DNA from: Magnetospirillum sp. 64-120 | Lineage (GTDB): Bacteria; Pseudomonadota; Alphaproteobacteria; Rhodospirillales; Magnetospirillaceae | Length of the DNA stretch: 64,000 nt | NCBI GenBank assembly: GCA_001898825.1 | Contig: MKVK01000008.1 | Location: 11,008 to 75,007, forward strand | Direction of reading: 5' to 3' | Shown: positions 35,834 to 45,371 of the stretch, piece by piece | How the letters are laid out: each line of letters begins with the position of its first letter | Position numbering within the stretch: position 1 is the first letter of the stretch | Notes under the pieces: model-generated | Told to the model about the DNA's origin: nothing | The model's input: only the letters and a program-made list of their open reading frames with translations | Databases searched by the model: none | Position numbers and translations under genes: made by a program

Positions 35834-36886
35834 TTATCCGATCAGGCGGCCGACCACCTTGGCAGTGTAGTCGACCATGGGGATGATACGGGCGAAATTC
35901 AGCCGTTGCGGGCCGATGACGCCAATGGCGCCGACGATCTGTTCCTGGGAATCGCGGTAAGGGGCCACGATCATGGAACAGCCGGTGACGCCGAACAGCT
36001 CGTTTTCCGAGCCGATGAAAATCTGCACCCCTTCGGCCATGGTGGCCAAATCCAACAGGCGCAGGAATTGTTCCGAGGTTTCCAAGGCCGAGAACAGGCC
36101 GCGGATGCGTTCCAGATCCTCGACCGCGGTGACGTCGTCCAGCAGATGGGACTGGCCGCGTACGATCAACGACGATTGCGTCCCTTCGCCCGACCAGGTG
36201 GCCAGACCGGCTTCCACCACCCGGGTGGTCAGTTCGTCCAGGATGTGGCGCTGGCGGTCCAGTTCCGACTGCACCTGATCGCGCACCTGATCCAGGGTCC
36301 GCCCGGCCAAGCGGTCGTTCAGGAAATTGGCGGCTTCCACCAGGGCGCTGGGCTCGACTTCCGGCGGCAGGTCCAGCAGGCGGTTTTCCACCATGCCGTC
36401 TTGCGTCACCAGCACCACCAAGGCGCGGCCCCGGCCCAGCCAGACGAAGTCGATCTGCTTCAACGCCCGCTGAATCTTCGGCGCCACCACCATGCCGGCG
36501 CAACGCGACAGGCCGGACAGCGTGCCGATGGCCTCGCTCAGCACCTGTTCCATGCTTTTGCCCATGGATTGGCAGCGCATGTCGATGGCGGCCCGTTCGC
36601 TGTCGGGCAGGCCGCCCACTTCCAGCAGGCCGTTGACGAACAGCCGCATGCCGGCTTGGGTCGGCAGCCGCCCGGCCGAGGTGTGGCGGGCGTAAAGCAG
36701 GCCGGCGTCTTCCAGGTCGGCCATGACGTTCCTGATGGTGGCCGGCGACAGCGACACCCCCAGCCGGCGCGAAAGCGTACGCGAGCCGATGGGTTCGCCG
36801 GTCTGCACATAGGCCTCGACGATCTGGCGAAAGATCTCTCGCGAACGTTCGTTCATCTCGGTGATGACAGGGCTTTTGCCGCGCAT
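35834..36886 (-). CDS. hrcA: heat-inducible transcription repressor HrcA
   Basis: A 350-residue repressor: a winged-helix N-terminus (YVQTGEPIGSRTLSRRLGVSLSPATIRNVMADLEDAGLL) and a GAF-like dimerisation core, ending IIPMVDYTAKVVGRLIG. In many bacteria HrcA represses groESL through CIRCE. I see no CIRCE site in this window, so its target must lie elsewhere. The ATG at 36886 follows GGAAACAGG. The gene is divergent from rph. Confidence 0.94.
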   Translation of the reverse strand: MRGKSPVITEMNERSREIFRQIVEAYVQTGEPIGSRTLSRRLGVSLSPATIRNVMADLEDAGLLYARHTSAGRLPTQAGMRLFVNGLLEVGGLPDSERAAIDMRCQSMGKSMEQVLSEAIGTLSGLSRCAGMVVAPKIQRALKQIDFVWLGRGRALVVLVTQDGMVENRLLDLPPEVEPSALVEAANFLNDRLAGRTLDQVRDQVQSELDRQRHILDELTTRVVEAGLATWSGEGTQSSLIVRGQSHLLDDVTAVEDLERIRGLFSALETSEQFLRLLDLATMAEGVQIFIGSENELFGVTGCSMIVAPYRDSQEQIVGAIGVIGPQRLNFARIIPMVDYTAKVVGRLIG

Positions 36887-37015
36887 TGTCGCCTGTTTCC
36901 AAATCCCACGCCGAAATCTAGTGAGGCTTCGCCATCCCGTCAACGTGGGGGGTTCCCGGAAACCGCGTGAAAGGCTAGGGTGCGGGCCAATTACCCACCG
37001 TCACAAGGACCCTTC

Positions 37016-37741
37016 ATGTCCCATCGTCCCTCGGGCCGCGCCCTCGATCAATTGCGCCTGGTGCGTCTGGAAACCGGTTTCTCGCGCCATGCCGAGGGCT
37101 CGTGCCTGGCCAAGTTCGGCGACACCCACGTGCTGTGTACCGCCAGCGTCGAGGAACGTGTCCCGTCTTTCCTGCGCAATACGGGCAAGGGCTGGGTCAC
37201 CGCCGAATACGGCATGCTGCCGCGTTCCACCCACACCCGCACCGACCGCGAAGCCGCCAAGGGCAAGCAATCGGGCCGGACCCACGAAATCCAGCGGCTG
37301 ATCGGCCGCTCCTTGCGCGCCGTCACCGATCTCGCCGCCATGGGCGAAATGCAGATCAAGCTGGATTGCGACGTGCTGCAGGCCGATGGCGGCACCCGCA
37401 CCGCCTCGATCACCGGTGCCTGGGTCGCGCTGTACCTGGCCTTCCAAAAGCTGGTGGATGCCGGCAAGCTGGCTGCCGTGCCGCTGATCGACAACGTCGC
37501 CGCCGTGTCCTGCGGCATCTATGAAGGCGAAGCGGTTCTGGATTTGGATTACCCCGAGGATTCCTCGGCCCAGGCCGACGCCAATTTCGTCCTGACCGGC
37601 ACCGGCGGCATCGTCGAAGTCCAGGGCACCGCCGAGGAACGTCCGTTCAGCCGCGCCCAGTTCAGCCAGTTGATGGAACTGGCGGAAAAGGGCGTCACCG
37701 AGTTGGTGCGCTTGCAGAACCAGGCGGTGGGCAAGGAATGA
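37016..37741 (+). CDS. rph: ribonuclease PH
   Basis: A 241-residue phosphorolytic 3'-5' exoribonuclease that trims tRNA 3' ends. Motifs: [63 protein letters not shown] and [16 protein letters not shown]. The ATG at 37016 is the conserved start. It overlaps rdgB by four bases. Confidence 0.96.
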   Translation: MSHRPSGRALDQLRLVRLETGFSRHAEGSCLAKFGDTHVLCTASVEERVPSFLRNTGKGWVTAEYGMLPRSTHTRTDREAAKGKQSGRTHEIQRLIGRSLRAVTDLAAMGEMQIKLDCDVLQADGGTRTASITGAWVALYLAFQKLVDAGKLAAVPLIDNVAAVSCGIYEGEAVLDLDYPEDSSAQADANFVLTGTGGIVEVQGTAEERPFSRAQFSQLMELAEKGVTELVRLQNQAVGKE

Positions 37742-38334
37742 GCCGCAAGTTTCCCGGCGGCACGCTGGTCATCGCCAGCCACAATGCCGGCAAGGTGCGC
37801 GAGATCGGCCAATTGTTGGCCGGTTTCGACGTCCGGGTGGTTTCTGCCGGTGATCTGGGTCTGCCCGAACCGGAAGAGACCGGCACCACCTTCGTCGCCA
37901 ATGCCGAATTGAAGGCCCTGGCCGCCGCCCAGGCCGCCAACCTGCCGGCTTTGGCCGACGATTCCGGTCTGGCGGTGGATTGCTTGGGCGGTGATCCCGG
38001 CATCTATTCCGCCCGCTGGGCCGGACCTGCCAAGGATTTCGCCGCCGCCATGGAGTTGGTGCATACCAAGATGGGTGACGCTGCCGATCGCGGTGCCCGC
38101 TTCGTCTGCGCCCTGACGCTGGCCTGGCCCGACGGCCATGTGGAAAGCTTCGAAGGGGTGGTGGAAGGCGACATCGTCTGGCCGCCGCGCGGTGCCAACG
38201 GCTTCGGTTATGATCCGTTCTTCCTGCCGAAAGGTGGGACCCTGACCTTTGGCGAGATGGAAGCCCAGGCCAAGCACGCCATCAGCCACCGGGCTGATGC
38301 CTTCACCAAATTGGTGGCGGCGTGCTTCGCGTAG
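37738..38334 (+). CDS. rdgB: dITP/XTP pyrophosphatase
   Basis: A 198-residue Ham1-family enzyme that removes deaminated purine nucleotides from the pool. Signature: [48 protein letters not shown] and SHRADAF. Located between rph and hemW, the standard order in alphaproteobacteria. Confidence 0.96.
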   Translation: MSRKFPGGTLVIASHNAGKVREIGQLLAGFDVRVVSAGDLGLPEPEETGTTFVANAELKALAAAQAANLPALADDSGLAVDCLGGDPGIYSARWAGPAKDFAAAMELVHTKMGDAADRGARFVCALTLAWPDGHVESFEGVVEGDIVWPPRGANGFGYDPFFLPKGGTLTFGEMEAQAKHAISHRADAFTKLVAACFA

Positions 38335-38396
38335 AACGGAGCGAGGCGCAGCCGAGGGACTGGCGCATTGAGCGCCCGGCGCCTGAGGGGCAAACC

Positions 38397-39539
38397 ATGA
38401 CCGCCCCTGGGTTTGGTGTTTATATCCACTGGCCGTTCTGCCTGTCCAAATGCCCTTATTGTGACTTCAACAGCCATGCCGCCGCCACGATCGACCAGGA
38501 CCGTTGGCGGGCGGCGCTGTTGCGGGAATTGGACCATTACGCCGCCTGGAAACCGGGCGAGACCGTCACCTCGATCTTTTTCGGCGGCGGTACCCCCAGC
38601 CTGATGGACCCCACCACGGTCCAGGCGCTGATCGAACGGGTTGCCCGACATTGGGCCGTCGATCCCATGATCGAGATCACCTTGGAAGCCAATCCTTCCA
38701 CGGTGGAAGCCCAGTCTTTCCGCGATTTCTGTTCTGCCGGCGTCAACCGCCTGTCCCTGGGCGTCCAGGCCCTGAACCAGCGTGACCTGAGCTTCCTGGG
38801 CCGCCGTCACGACGTGGCCGAGGCCCTGGCCGCCCTGCAGCTGGCGGCAAAGACCTTTCCCCGCTTCACCTTCGATCTGATCTATGCGCGGCCCGGGCAA
38901 AGCCTGGAAGCGTGGCAGGCCGAGCTGAAACAGGCGCTGTCCCTGGCCGGTGACCATTTGTCGGCCTATCAGCTGACCATCGAGGAAGGCACCGCCTTTT
39001 ACCCCATTCACGAACGTGGCGAGTTCCAACTTCCCGACGAAGACCTTGCCGCCGAGATGTTCGCCGTCACCCGGGCGCTCTGCGCCCAGGCCGGCATGCC
39101 CGCCTATGAAGTGTCCAACCATGCCCGGCCGGGCCAGGAAAGCCGCCACAACCTGACCTATTGGCGCGGCGGCGATTACGTGGGCGTCGGTCCCGGTGCC
39201 CATGGCCGGCTGAATAATCATGCCACCCGCCAACACCGCGCCCCCGACATCTGGCTGCGTCGGGTGGAAGAACACGGTCACGCCACCCAGGTGGCCGACC
39301 TGCTGGACGCCCGGACCCGGGCCGAGGAATTGCTGATGATGGGGCTGCGCCTGACCGGCGGCATCGATGCCGGCCACTTCCAGGAACAATGCGGCCTGGA
39401 TTTGTGGCAGGTGGTCGACAAGAACGCTTTTGCCCTGCTGGAAGGCGAAGGACTGATCCGGCGCACCGAACATGGGCTGGCCGCCAGCGAGGCGGGCCAA
39501 TTGCTGCTCAACTCCCTGACCGCCGCGTTACTGGGCTGA
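38397..39539 (+). CDS. hemW: radical SAM heme chaperone HemW
   Basis: A 380-residue protein starting with GVYIHWPFCLSKCPYCDFNS, the radical SAM C-x3-C-x2-C site with an extra Cys-free following F as in HemW rather than the CxxxCxxCxC of HemN. FFGGGTPSLMD is the family SAM motif. HemW inserts heme into respiratory proteins. The ATG at 38397 follows GAGGGG; the frame opens earlier at 38322 without a conserved N-terminus. Confidence 0.92.
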   Translation: MTAPGFGVYIHWPFCLSKCPYCDFNSHAAATIDQDRWRAALLRELDHYAAWKPGETVTSIFFGGGTPSLMDPTTVQALIERVARHWAVDPMIEITLEANPSTVEAQSFRDFCSAGVNRLSLGVQALNQRDLSFLGRRHDVAEALAALQLAAKTFPRFTFDLIYARPGQSLEAWQAELKQALSLAGDHLSAYQLTIEEGTAFYPIHERGEFQLPDEDLAAEMFAVTRALCAQAGMPAYEVSNHARPGQESRHNLTYWRGGDYVGVGPGAHGRLNNHATRQHRAPDIWLRRVEEHGHATQVADLLDARTRAEELLMMGLRLTGGIDAGHFQEQCGLDLWQVVDKNAFALLEGEGLIRRTEHGLAASEAGQLLLNSLTAALLG

Positions 39540-39546
39540 AACCCCG

Positions 39547-40029
39547 TCAGGTGATGGCTTCGATCTGTTCCTTGGTCAGGTTTCCGGGGATGATGGTCAG
39601 CGGCACCCGCAGCTTGCCCATGAACTTGCCGGAAAGCGCGGTGACCAGCGGGCCGGGGCCGCCCGGGCCGGTGTCGGCGGCCAGATTGAGGACCGAGATC
39701 ATCGGTTCCTCGTTGATCAGGTTGATCAGTTCCTCGCGCGGGTTGCCTTCGCGCACGTAAAGTACCGGCAACTGGCCCGACAGGTCGTTGACCTCGGTGG
39801 CCAGGCGTTGCAGCAGCGCCTCGGCGTCCTGGCGGGCTTCTTCCCGCATCAGCTTGCCGATCGAGGCGAAGTGCTGGAACTCGGTCGGCTCGATCACCCG
39901 CAGCAGCGCCACGCGGCCGCCGGTATGGCGGGCGCGGCGGCACGAGAACATCAGCGCGGCGCGCATTTCCTCGGTGTCGTCCACCACCACCAGAAAGACA
40001 CGGCCCAGGCCGGTTTGCGGATCGGACAT
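39547..40029 (-). CDS. universal stress protein family
   Basis: A 160-residue UspA-fold protein (VFLVVVDDTEEMRAALMFSCRRARHTGGRVALLRVIEP). The ATP-binding G-x2-G-x9-G-[S/T] pattern is not evident near the C-terminus (ALSGKFMGKLRVPLTIIPG), so it may be a non-ATP-binding member. Last gene of the minus-strand run starting at TauE/SafE, with 16 bases after the TIGR02186 gene. It converges on hemW with a gap of seven bases. Confidence 0.88.
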   Translation of the reverse strand: MSDPQTGLGRVFLVVVDDTEEMRAALMFSCRRARHTGGRVALLRVIEPTEFQHFASIGKLMREEARQDAEALLQRLATEVNDLSGQLPVLYVREGNPREELINLINEEPMISVLNLAADTGPGGPGPLVTALSGKFMGKLRVPLTIIPGNLTKEQIEAIT

Positions 40030-40045
40030 GGCTTGTCTCCGTTGC

Positions 40046-40783
40046 TTATTTCTTGAACGCGACCGCCGCCAGCCACCCCGCCGCCGCCGCCAGGGCGATG
40101 GCGATCAGGCCATAGGCCGCCGCTTGTTGATGGGCAAAATCGAACACGTCGGCGCCGATGCCGATCTTCGAGATCACCAAAGGCGTGGTCTGGGCGCTGA
40201 CCACGTCGCCGTCCTGCATCAGGTAGACTTCCACCAGATAGGTGCCGACCGGCACGTTGGCGGGAAAATGCAGTTCGGTGCGAAACAGGCGGTGGCTCAT
40301 GAAACCGATCTGTTCCACCTTCTCGCCATAAAGCCCCTTTTTCTGCTTCAGCCGCATCAAGGCGTCGCGATAGGTGGCTTGATCGGCCCCGCTATCACTG
40401 GTGTCGATGGACAGATCCAGATGATCAAGGCCGATCTGGTGGCGATCCAGCACGGCGGTCGGGGCGATTTCGGTCAGCGGCCGGGTGCTGGCGACGCGAT
40501 AGAAACTGGGAGCGGCTTCCACCTGGGCGTTGCCGGAATTGATCCAGATGCCGGCCTGACGATCCTTGCGGCGGATGATTTCCGCCTTGGACGGCCCGCG
40601 CACCACCACCACCACCTCGCCCTCGCCGTCGACGGCGCCGAACAGCAACACGTCGGTGCCGGCGAAGCCAGTGGTGATGGCGACCAGATGCTTGGACAAA
40701 TCGGCGACCAGCGGATCGGCGGCGCGGGCCGGAGCCGTCGCCATCGACGCCAAAGCCAGGAACAGGACGACAAGCATGCGCAT
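40046..40783 (-). CDS. TIGR02186 family membrane-anchored protein
   Basis: A 245-residue protein with a signal peptide (ending APARAAD), a periplasmic region with an immunoglobulin-like beta pattern (VVVVVRGPSKAEIIRRKDRQAGIWIN; PVGTYLVEVYLMQDGDVVS), and one C-terminal membrane helix (about 220-241). It matches the TIGR02186 family of unknown role, nearly always beside a TauE/SafE exporter. Its ATG overlaps the TauE/SafE stop by one base, so the two are coupled and are likely to work together. Confidence 0.82.
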   Translation of the reverse strand: MRMLVVLFLALASMATAPARAADPLVADLSKHLVAITTGFAGTDVLLFGAVDGEGEVVVVVRGPSKAEIIRRKDRQAGIWINSGNAQVEAAPSFYRVASTRPLTEIAPTAVLDRHQIGLDHLDLSIDTSDSGADQATYRDALMRLKQKKGLYGEKVEQIGFMSHRLFRTELHFPANVPVGTYLVEVYLMQDGDVVSAQTTPLVISKIGIGADVFDFAHQQAAAYGLIAIALAAAAGWLAAVAFKK

Positions 40784-41712
40784 CAGTGCTTCCCCCCGGC
40801 GCCCAGGGTGAACATTTCTTCTGGGGTGGTGATCAGGTCGACCCCCAGCTTGGCGCACACCGCCAGCACGATGATCGCCAGCAGAACGCGCAGTTGTTCA
40901 CCCTTCAGGCGCACTGACATCTTGGCGCCCACCTGGGCGCCGATGACGCCTCCCAGCAAAAGCAGCAAGGCCAGCACGATGTCCACCGTAAAATTGCGGG
41001 TGGCGTGCAGGAAGGTGGAATTGGCGGTGACGAAGATGATCTGGAACAGCGAGGTGCCGACCACCACCGAGGTGGGCATGCCCAGCAGATAGATCATCGC
41101 CGGAACCATGATGAAGCCGCCGCCCACGCCCATGATGGCGGCCAGCACGCCGACCAGCAGGCCCAGGCTTAGGGGCAGTACGGCGCTGATGTAAAGCTTG
41201 GATCGGCGAAAGCGTACCTTGAACGGCAGGCCGTGGATCCAGGTGTGCTGGTGCAGCTTCTTGCGCCCGGCGCCGCTTTCGGTCATCCGCTTGCTTTTGA
41301 CCAGCGACTGGACGCTTTCGACGAACATCAAGCCGCCGACGATGCCCAGGAACACCACATAGCAAAGGGCGATGACCAGGTCGACCTGACCCAGGCCGCG
41401 CAGCCATTTGAACAATTCGACGCCGCCGAACGAACCGACGAAGCCGCCTGCGGTCAGGATCAGCCCCATCTTGATGTCGACGTTGCCGCGCCGCCAATGG
41501 GCCAGCACGCCCGAGACCGATGACGCGACGATCTGCGCCGCTTCGGTACCCACCGACACCGCCGGCGGAATTCCCAAAAAGATCAGAAGCGGCGTCATCA
41601 GAAAGCCGCCACCGACGCCAAACAAGCCCGACATCAAGCCGACGCCGCCGCCCAGGCCCAGAATCAGGAACACGTTCACGGACATTTCCGCGATGGGAAG
41701 ATAGATCTGCAT
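40783..41712 (-). CDS. TauE/SafE family sulfite/organosulfur exporter
   Basis: A 309-residue membrane protein with eight or so helices and the two family repeats GLFGVGGGFLMTPLLIFLGIPP and AIMGVGGGFIMVPAMIYLLGMP. It exports small anions such as sulfite or sulfoacetate; the substrate here is unknown. The next gene, TIGR02186, is coupled and probably an accessory. Confidence 0.9.
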   Translation of the reverse strand: MQIYLPIAEMSVNVFLILGLGGGVGLMSGLFGVGGGFLMTPLLIFLGIPPAVSVGTEAAQIVASSVSGVLAHWRRGNVDIKMGLILTAGGFVGSFGGVELFKWLRGLGQVDLVIALCYVVFLGIVGGLMFVESVQSLVKSKRMTESGAGRKKLHQHTWIHGLPFKVRFRRSKLYISAVLPLSLGLLVGVLAAIMGVGGGFIMVPAMIYLLGMPTSVVVGTSLFQIIFVTANSTFLHATRNFTVDIVLALLLLLGGVIGAQVGAKMSVRLKGEQLRVLLAIIVLAVCAKLGVDLITTPEEMFTLGAGGKH

Positions 41713-41821
41713 GGCCTCCCGCCCCTCTTTTTTAGACAGGCGTGCACGCGTCTGTCGGCGTGCTTCGTTAAACTCTTTTCATCCTTTAACGAACCAAGCG
41801 CAACAAATATTTCAATGTTCT

Positions 41822-42748
41822 CTAATGTTCCTTGGTGTTCAAGGCGTTGGACAGCGCCGCCAGCTTGGCTCGGGCCTGCAGCAGACGGAAACCGTGATTG
41901 GCCAGATGGTTGGCGAACAGGGCGGAATTCTCGCCCGCCGCCATCACCCACAGCGGCCGCTGCGCCGCTGCCTGACGCAACGCCGTCAGCATGGTCTGCC
42001 AGTCGTCCCCCAGATTGTGCTGGGCGATGACGGCGGCGAAATCCCAGCCCAATTCCCGCAGTACCAGCGATTGGGCATAAGCGCGGCCCTTGGCTTCGTA
42101 GAACAAGTTGTCGGCCTGGGTGTCCAGCAACGCCCAGCCGGGTTGTTCCATGTGTTGGTCGAACTGTGCGATGACCGCGTCCATGTCGGCGCCCATGCCG
42201 TTCAACAGCGCCGCCAGGGTGGCGGCGTCGCGGGGATACTGGCTGTCGCCGTCGGCCAGACGTTCGTTGAAGCCTTCCAGGTTGCGCGCCGCCAGCCGGT
42301 ATTGCTTTTCCGACGAGGCGGTGGGCATCCAGGCGCTTTTCAGGTCGAACTTCCAGATCGAGCCGGGATATTTCAGCAAGCCGGCGGCGCGGCCCAGTTC
42401 GACGTCGCGTTCGCCGTTATCCAGGCTTAAACCGGCCAGCCGGTCGGTGAAGCGGGCGATGGCGGCGACGATGCCGGTCTGATAGGCGGCCATGTCGTCC
42501 AGCAGGGCGGACGGCTTGAAGATGGGATCGTTGGCGACCCATTTGTTTTCGTCCACTTCGCGCAGGATCAGCTGCGCCGCCATGGCCACGGCCCGGCTTT
42601 GCGACGGCTCGACCGCCTTGGGCTGGGCGTCGGCGTCATCGTCGATGACGTGGGCCACGCCCATGCCGATGCCGTAATACAGCACCAAGGCCACCGGCAG
42701 CACCGGCAGCAGCCACAGGGCACGTTTTTGCAGCGCTGACCAATCCAT
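41822..42748 (-). CDS. DUF2333 family membrane protein
   Basis: A 308-residue protein with one N-terminal membrane helix (about 10-30) and a large helical periplasmic part (AVAMAAQLILREVDENKWVANDPIFKPSALLDDM; GRAAGLLKYPGSIWKFDLKS). This fits the DUF2333 family of unknown function. It begins two bases after the trpS stop and probably shares its transcript. Confidence 0.78.
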   Translation of the reverse strand: MDWSALQKRALWLLPVLPVALVLYYGIGMGVAHVIDDDADAQPKAVEPSQSRAVAMAAQLILREVDENKWVANDPIFKPSALLDDMAAYQTGIVAAIARFTDRLAGLSLDNGERDVELGRAAGLLKYPGSIWKFDLKSAWMPTASSEKQYRLAARNLEGFNERLADGDSQYPRDAATLAALLNGMGADMDAVIAQFDQHMEQPGWALLDTQADNLFYEAKGRAYAQSLVLRELGWDFAAVIAQHNLGDDWQTMLTALRQAAAQRPLWVMAAGENSALFANHLANHGFRLLQARAKLAALSNALNTKEH

Positions 42749-42750
42749 GA

Positions 42751-43749
42751 TCAGGGCCTAAGGAAGCCGACGATGTCATAGACATCGCGGATGATGGGTT
42801 CGGCGATGGCGTTGGCCCGCTCGGCACCTTTTTTCAGGATGGCGTCGATATGGCTGGTGTCGTCCATCAAGCGCTTCATCTCGGTGTTGATGGGACCCAG
42901 GACGGATACCGCCAGGTCCACCAGCTCGGCCTTGAACTCGCTGAACTGGCGGCCGGCGAACTGGGCGGCCACGTCCGCCTTGTCGCGGTCGGACAGCGCC
43001 GCGTAGATGCCCAGCAGGTTGGACGCCTCGGGGCGGTCTTCCAGGCCTTCCAGGGTGTCGGGCATGGGGAACAGGTCGGTCTTGGCCTTCCTGACCTTCA
43101 GCGCGATGGTGTCGGCGTCGTCGGTCATGTTGATGCGCGAATAATCGCTTTCATCGGACTTCGACATCTTCTTGGCGCCGTCGCGCAAGCTCATGACGCG
43201 GGTGGCGGCGCCGAAGATCAGCGGTTCGGGCAGCGGGAAGAAGTCCACGCCGTAATCGTTGTTGAACTTCTGCGCGGTGTCGCGGGCCAGTTCCAGGTGC
43301 TGCTTCTGGTCTTCGCCGACGGGGACGTGGGTGGCCTTGTAGACCAGGATGTCGGCGCTCATCAGGTTGGGATAGGCGAACAGGCCGACGGAAGCGTTTT
43401 CCTTGTGCTTGCCGGCCTTTTCCTTGAACTGGGTCATGCGGTTCAGCCAACCCATGCGGGCGACGCAGTTGAAGATCCAGGCCAATTGCGCGTGGGCCGG
43501 CACGGTGGACTGGTTGAACAGGATGTTCTTTTCCGGGTCGATGCCGGCGGCGATCATGCCGGCCGCCACCTCGCGGGTGTTGCGGATCAGATCCTTGGGG
43601 TCCTGCCACACGGTGATGGCGTGCTGGTCGACCATGCAGAAGATGCATTCATACTGGTTCTGCAAGCGCACCCAATTACGGATGGCGCCCAGATAATTGC
43701 CGAGATGAAGGTTTCCGGTGGGCTGAACGCCGGAAAAAATGCGCTGCAT
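42751..43749 (-). CDS. trpS: tryptophanyl-tRNA synthetase
   Basis: A 332-residue class I synthetase. The HIGH-type motif is HLGNYLGAI after [10 protein letters not shown], and the KMSKS motif is intact (KKMSKSDES). [20 protein letters not shown] is also typical. It charges tRNA-Trp. It lies in the mutS-glnD-murJ-trpS order known in this order of bacteria. Confidence 0.97.
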   Translation of the reverse strand: MQRIFSGVQPTGNLHLGNYLGAIRNWVRLQNQYECIFCMVDQHAITVWQDPKDLIRNTREVAAGMIAAGIDPEKNILFNQSTVPAHAQLAWIFNCVARMGWLNRMTQFKEKAGKHKENASVGLFAYPNLMSADILVYKATHVPVGEDQKQHLELARDTAQKFNNDYGVDFFPLPEPLIFGAATRVMSLRDGAKKMSKSDESDYSRINMTDDADTIALKVRKAKTDLFPMPDTLEGLEDRPEASNLLGIYAALSDRDKADVAAQFAGRQFSEFKAELVDLAVSVLGPINTEMKRLMDDTSHIDAILKKGAERANAIAEPIIRDVYDIVGFLRP

Positions 43750-43811
43750 GGATTACGTGCTCCAGGTTTGGACCCTTGATGGGTTTCAGCTATTCCTAAG
43801 GCATCGCCGTG

Positions 43812-45368
43812 TCAAGAACGCTGGCGTTTCAGCATGCCTTTAAGCTCGCTCCAGCGGATGGCGCCGGTCGCTTGCGCCAGGATGCCGAAAAGTGCGACGC
43901 CGCCGCCCACCATCAGGGCCAAAAGCGCGCCGCGCACGGCTTCCGAGCCTTCGGTGATCAGGGGTTCCAGTCCCCAGGCGGCGGCCCCTTCGGCGCAGGC
44001 CATCAGCGCCGAGGCGAAGACGATGCGTCCGGCCTTGGTCTTCAGGCGGTCGTCCAGATTGAAATAGCCACGCTTTCGAAGCGTCAGGGCCAGCAGGGCG
44101 ACGTTCAGCCAGGCCGAGGCGGCGGTGGCCAGCGCGATGCCCACCTGGGCCAGGCCCAAAGGCCATAAAGCCAGGTTGAAGACGATGTTGGCGATCATGG
44201 AAATGGTGGCCAGCTTCACCGGGGTGGCGGTGTCTTCGCGGGCGAAGAACGCCGGGGTCAGGCACTTGGCCAGCACATAGGCCGGCAGACCCAGGGAAAA
44301 CGCCGCAAGCGCCCCGGCGGTGGCGATGGTTTCCGCCGGCCCAAAGGCGCCGCGCTGGAACAACACGGTGACCAGGGGAACCGAAAGGACGGCGATGGCG
44401 GCCATGGCCGGCACCGTCAGCAGCAGCGAGAATTCCAAAGCACGGTTCTGGCTGTAATCGGCGTTTTCATCCTGACCGGCACGAATCTGGCGCGACAGGA
44501 TCGGCAACAAAGCGGTGCCCACGGCGATGCCGACCACGCCGAGCGGCAGTTGGTTGACGCGGTCGGCGTAGTACAGGTACGACACCGCACCTTCCGCCAC
44601 CATGGACGCGATCATGGTGTCCACCAGCAGGTTGACCTGATAGATGCCGGCACCGACCGCGCCGGGGACGATGCGTTTCATCAGCAATTTGACCTGACCG
44701 TCCAGATGCGGCAGGCGCCAGGCCAGCAACCAGCCGGCCTTGTTCAGGGAAAACATCAGCCAGACGAATTGCAAGATGCCGGCGATGGAGGTGCCGATGG
44801 CCAAAGCGTGACCCGAGGTCTCGGTGATGGGCGTCAGCCCGACCAGCGCCGCCATCAGGGTCAGGTTCAGCAAGATGGGAGTGCCGGCGGCGGCGGCGAA
44901 GCGGCCCACCGAATTCAGCACGCCTGATTGCAGCGACACCAGGGAAATGAACAAAAGATAGGGAAAGGTGATGCGTGACAGTTCGGCCGCCAGTTCCATC
45001 TTGCCGGGAACCGCGTCGAAGCCCGGCGCGAAGACGTAGATGGCCCAGGGCATGACCATTTCCATCACCGCCACGAACAGGGCCAAGGCCACGGCCAGCA
45101 CGGCGAAGGCGTTTTCGGCGAAGCGCTTGGCCGCCGCCTCGCCTTCGCTTTCCAGTTTGCCGGCGAACAGCGGCACGAAGGCGGCGTTGAAGGCGCCTTC
45201 GGCGAACAGCCGGCGGAACAGGTTGGGGAACTTGAAGGCGACGAAGAAGCAATCGGCCACCATGCCGGCGCCCAGATAGTTGGCCACCAGGATGTCGCGG
45301 GCGAAGCCGGTGACCCGGCTGCCCAGGGTGAAGCCGCCGATGGTGGCGATGGAACGCAGCAGGTTCAT
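43812..45368 (-). CDS. murJ: lipid II flippase MurJ
   Basis: A 518-residue polytopic protein of the MviN/MOP family. It starts MNLLRSIATIGGFTLGSRVTGFARDILVANYLGAG and contains NLFRRLFAEGAFNAAFVPLF and YADRVNQLPLGVVGIAVGTALLP, the MurJ signatures. It flips lipid II across the inner membrane for wall synthesis. It begins three bases after the glnD stop. Confidence 0.96.
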   Translation of the reverse strand: MNLLRSIATIGGFTLGSRVTGFARDILVANYLGAGMVADCFFVAFKFPNLFRRLFAEGAFNAAFVPLFAGKLESEGEAAAKRFAENAFAVLAVALALFVAVMEMVMPWAIYVFAPGFDAVPGKMELAAELSRITFPYLLFISLVSLQSGVLNSVGRFAAAAGTPILLNLTLMAALVGLTPITETSGHALAIGTSIAGILQFVWLMFSLNKAGWLLAWRLPHLDGQVKLLMKRIVPGAVGAGIYQVNLLVDTMIASMVAEGAVSYLYYADRVNQLPLGVVGIAVGTALLPILSRQIRAGQDENADYSQNRALEFSLLLTVPAMAAIAVLSVPLVTVLFQRGAFGPAETIATAGALAAFSLGLPAYVLAKCLTPAFFAREDTATPVKLATISMIANIVFNLALWPLGLAQVGIALATAASAWLNVALLALTLRKRGYFNLDDRLKTKAGRIVFASALMACAEGAAAWGLEPLITEGSEAVRGALLALMVGGGVALFGILAQATGAIRWSELKGMLKRQRS

Positions 45369-45371
45369 CGT

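Noticed and set aside
36887-37015. CIRCE operator between hrcA and rph
   Set aside because: No TTAGCACTC/GAGTGCTAA palindrome or near match is present.
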